Assembly (NCBI GenBank): GCA_013815505.1
Contig: JACDGA010000011.1
Coordinates: 1 to 15,257 of the forward strand
Origin: Acidimicrobiia bacterium
GTDB taxonomy: Bacteria > Actinomycetota > Acidimicrobiia > Acidimicrobiales > Ilumatobacteraceae
Direction of reading: 5' to 3'
DNA length: 15,257 nt
The position numbers and the translations under genes are program-made. Below the pieces are notes generated by a model. It saw only the letters and a list, made by a program, of their open reading frames with translations, ran no database searches and was not told the origin of the DNA. Below are positions 14,770-15,257 of the stretch, in pieces (position 1 is the stretch's first letter; the number at the start of each line of letters is the position of its first letter).

Positions 14770-15257
14770 CTAGTACTCCGTGAGACGTTCGACACGGCGG
14801 TCCCCCAACCGCTCGCGGCCTGCGAGCGACGACAGCTCGACGAGGAAGCCGAGGCCGACGATGATGCCGCCGAGCGCTTCGACGAGGTGGGCTGCGGCGC
14901 GTGCCGTGCCACCGGTGGCGAGGACGTCGTCGATGACCAGCACGCGCTCGCCGGGATGGATCGCGTCGCGGTGCAGTTCGAGTTTCTCGGCGCCGTACTC
15001 GGACTCGTACGACTCGCGCACGACCGCCCACGGCAGCTTGCCGGCCTTGCGGGCCGGCACGAACCCGGCGCCGAGGCGGTACGCGACCGGTGCGGCCAGG
15101 ATGAAGCCGCGCGACTCGATGCCGATGACCCGTGAGATGTCGCCGTCGGCGAACAGGTCAACGAGCTCGTCCACGGCCCGTGCAAAGCCAGCGGCGTCGC
15201 CGAGCAGTGGCGTGATGTCGCGGAAGACCACGCCCGGCTTCGGATATCCCGTGATCG
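14770..15257 (-). CDS. apt: Adenine phosphoribosyltransferase (5' end cut by window edge)
   Basis: The frame stays open to the window edge. The visible 161 residues begin in the family's N-terminal block (GYPKPGVVFRDITPLL), so perhaps 10-20 residues lie outside; the in-frame GTG at 15231 falls inside this block and is not the start. The enzyme converts adenine and PRPP to AMP in the cytoplasm. The type I PRPP-binding loop VLVIDDVLATGGTA is present about 45 residues before the end. GIESRGFILAAPVA and the RKAGKLPW flap that covers the active site are also clear. The TAG stop lies 15 bases before the rel ATG. Together with rel, hisS and aspS it forms one operon whose promoter is outside the window. 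apt next to rel is typical of Actinobacteria, joining purine salvage to alarmone metabolism. Confidence 0.95.
   Translation of the reverse strand, partial: ITGYPKPGVVFRDITPLLGDAAGFARAVDELVDLFADGDISRVIGIESRGFILAAPVAYRLGAGFVPARKAGKLPWAVVRESYESEYGAEKLELHRDAIHPGERVLVIDDVLATGGTARAAAHLVEALGGIIVGLGFLVELSSLAGRERLGDRRVERLTEY

Overview
This is a gene-dense, high-G+C bacterial segment, and the gene set points to an Actinomycetota chromosome. Two blocks known from mycobacteria are recognisable. One is phosphatase–x–tlyA–nadK–recN (Rv1692–Rv1696 in M. tuberculosis). The other is apt–rel–hisS–aspS (within Rv2584c–Rv2572c). A DUF222/13E12-type HNH nuclease end, a bifunctional Rel and a long lysine/alanine-rich tail protein also fit. 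I lean towards a deep-branching lineage such as Acidimicrobiia, but that is inference from sequence feel and cannot be proven here. No tRNA, rRNA, CRISPR array or insertion sequence was seen, and no stretch over about 110 bases lacks a gene.

Layout. Bases 1-309 (+) are the C-terminal end of an HNH endonuclease that starts outside the window. It converges on a seven-gene minus-strand cluster spanning 6723 down to 360: VOC-fold (glyoxalase-like) protein, sulfotransferase-like protein, HAD-IIA phosphatase, 351-aa phasin/histone-H1-like Lys-Ala-Thr repeat protein, tlyA, nadK, recN. Gaps never exceed 22 bases and three junctions overlap (ATGA or TGATG), so it reads as one operon. A TAGGGT -10 box seven bases before the first GTG suggests a leaderless mRNA. 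Diverging from it across only 30 bases is a plus-strand trio (6754-9288): a DUF1015 protein, a single-pass membrane protein whose exported part looks internally duplicated, and a 124-aa hypothetical. These converge across a 107-base spacer with the second minus-strand operon, apt (5' end cut by the window edge)–rel–hisS–aspS (15257 down to 9396), also tightly packed.

Function. The right-hand operon joins adenine salvage, (p)ppGpp synthesis/hydrolysis and two class II aminoacyl-tRNA synthetases, which is a translation and stringent-response unit. The AspRS carries the His that marks non-discriminating enzymes, so Asn-tRNA(Asn) may be made by transamidation. The left-hand operon mixes rRNA methylation (TlyA), NADP supply (NadK) and DNA repair (RecN) with less understood genes. 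The most unusual items are the repeat protein with its 11-unit 18-bp array, the sulfotransferase-like protein that lacks the usual 3'-phosphate-binding Arg, and the duplicated four-cysteine membrane protein beside DUF1015. I found no clear defence system, biosynthetic cluster or other wholly new system; the novelty here lies in single proteins and their context.
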